From: Streptomyces albofaciens JCM 4342
GTDB lineage: Bacteria; Actinomycetota; Actinomycetes; Streptomycetales; Streptomycetaceae
Reading direction: 5' to 3'
Assembly (NCBI RefSeq): GCF_008634025.1
Contig: NZ_PDCM01000002.1
Coordinates: forward strand, 3,559,001 to 3,623,000
Length of the DNA: 64,000 bases
In this document: positions 63,370 through 64,000 of the stretch, in pieces
Layout: every line of letters begins with the position of its first letter
Numbering within the stretch: position 1 is the stretch's first letter
Made by a program: the position numbers and the translations under genes
The notes under the pieces: generated by a model
Databases searched by the model: none
The model's input: only the letters and a program-made list of their open reading frames with translations
Told to the model about the DNA's origin: nothing

Positions 63370-64000
63370 ATGATCGACGAAACCACCGCCACCACCTGGG
63401 ACGACCTGGTCAGCGCAGCACTGCTCGGTACGGAACGCCGTACGCCGCCGGTCACCGGCCGGACCGGCCAGAGCGCCGCGGGGGCGCTGCTGGACGCGGC
63501 CGCCGTGAGCACGGTCCGGCGCCGGGCCGCGCTGCGCCCCGCGCCCGCCCGTGAGCGCCCCGTGCCGGCCCCGTCCGACCCGCGTCCGCCGCTGCCGCCG
63601 GCCGCGCGGCGCAGACTCGGCCTGTTGCTCGCCGACCGCAACGGCACCGCCGGCGGCCACCGCCGCGGCACGGCCCCCGACCTGACCGAGCTGCTCCCGC
63701 AGTGGCTCACCGCCGCGACCGAGTACGGCTACCGCGCCCCCGAGGCGCTGCTGCCCGCGCTGCTCGATGCGGCCCGCGCGCGTACGGACCTGCGCGCCGC
63801 GGCCCTCGGCTTCGCCGGCCCGCGCGCGCTGTGGCTGGCCCGGCTGAACGACGAGTGGAAGTTCGCGCTGCGCGGCGTCGGGAGCACGGCCGCGCTGCCC
63901 GGCCCGGACGATCCGGAGGCCGTGCGCGCCCTGTGGGAGGAGGGCCTGTTCGCGGAGCGGGTCTCCCTGCTCGCGTCGCTGCGCCGTCGCGATCCGGCGG
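63370..64000 (+). CDS. DUF5691 family protein (partial, runs off the right edge)
   Basis: About 210 residues are visible. The start WDDLVSAALLGTERRTPPV and the following AALLDAAAVSTVRRRA match the DUF5691 family, which is regularly encoded next to SWIM/MoxR/VWA genes in actinobacteria. A later LTELLPQWLTAATEYGYRAPEALLPALLDAARAR segment and LGFAGPRALWLARLNDEWKFA look helical. Function unknown. ATG at 63370, 80 bp after the SWIM stop, so probably the same transcript. Confidence 0.8.
   Translation, partial: MIDETTATTWDDLVSAALLGTERRTPPVTGRTGQSAAGALLDAAAVSTVRRRAALRPAPARERPVPAPSDPRPPLPPAARRRLGLLLADRNGTAGGHRRGTAPDLTELLPQWLTAATEYGYRAPEALLPALLDAARARTDLRAAALGFAGPRALWLARLNDEWKFALRGVGSTAALPGPDDPEAVRALWEEGLFAERVSLLASLRRRDPA

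Overview
The window is high-GC actinobacterial DNA, almost certainly from a Streptomyces chromosome. The evidence is very high GC with strong third-position bias, frequent GTG starts and leaderless genes, an XRE-DUF5753/DUF397 pair, DUF2690 and DUF3017/DUF6350 proteins, and a core gene order (sucCD, purNH, folD, mdh, betaine genes, glyA, trpS) that I remember from the central part of Streptomyces chromosomes. No tRNA, rRNA, CRISPR array, integrase or complete insertion sequence was seen.

Left part (1-15.9 kb): trpS (cut by the window edge) and glyA, the latter preceded by a ZTP (pfl-type) riboswitch; rocD; a YgiB/YgiC-like pair (small lipoprotein plus ATP-grasp enzyme); a DMT-like membrane protein; two divergent cassettes each pairing a MocR-type regulator with AhpD-like CxxC proteins, in opposite orientations around a Clp-N/HTH gene, a TetR gene and a YqeB-like membrane protein; then an XRE-DUF5753 regulator with two DUF397 partners.

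Middle part (15.9-40.4 kb): a lipoprotein serine protease; a NarL-type two-component system whose kinase has an extra C-terminal exported domain; a tightly coupled operon for choline oxidation and betaine/choline uptake (aldehyde dehydrogenase, GMC oxidoreductase, ABC ATPase, a 98-residue unknown, a fused double permease, a binding lipoprotein); a CAAX-type protease pseudogene; an AraC regulator beside a DUF1772 protein; a small XRE/membrane pair; a three-gene cluster in which two proteins share a RHIM-like IGDHNT motif; mdh; and three paralogous membrane-bound HTH regulators with different outer domains, next to a secreted peptidoglycan-binding protein.

Right part (40.4-64 kb): icd, DUF3017-folD, two Gln/Pro-rich membrane proteins, purN-purH, a membrane protein, DUF6350 (PerM-like), a sigma-like protein, sucC-sucD, two secreted low-complexity proteins, and a MoxR ATPase/DUF5682/VWA operon divergent from a SWIM zinc-finger gene and a DUF5691 gene. 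The divergent spacer holds a perfect inverted repeat whose two arms each carry a PafBC-type (RecA-independent DNA-damage) promoter element; this is the most striking regulatory signal in the window.

Functionally the window links one-carbon and purine metabolism (glyA, folD, purH, purN), the TCA cycle (mdh, icd, sucCD), osmoprotection (bet operon) and several poorly described accessory systems. Short tandem repeats of 10-30 bp are frequent, both in spacers and inside linker-coding regions.
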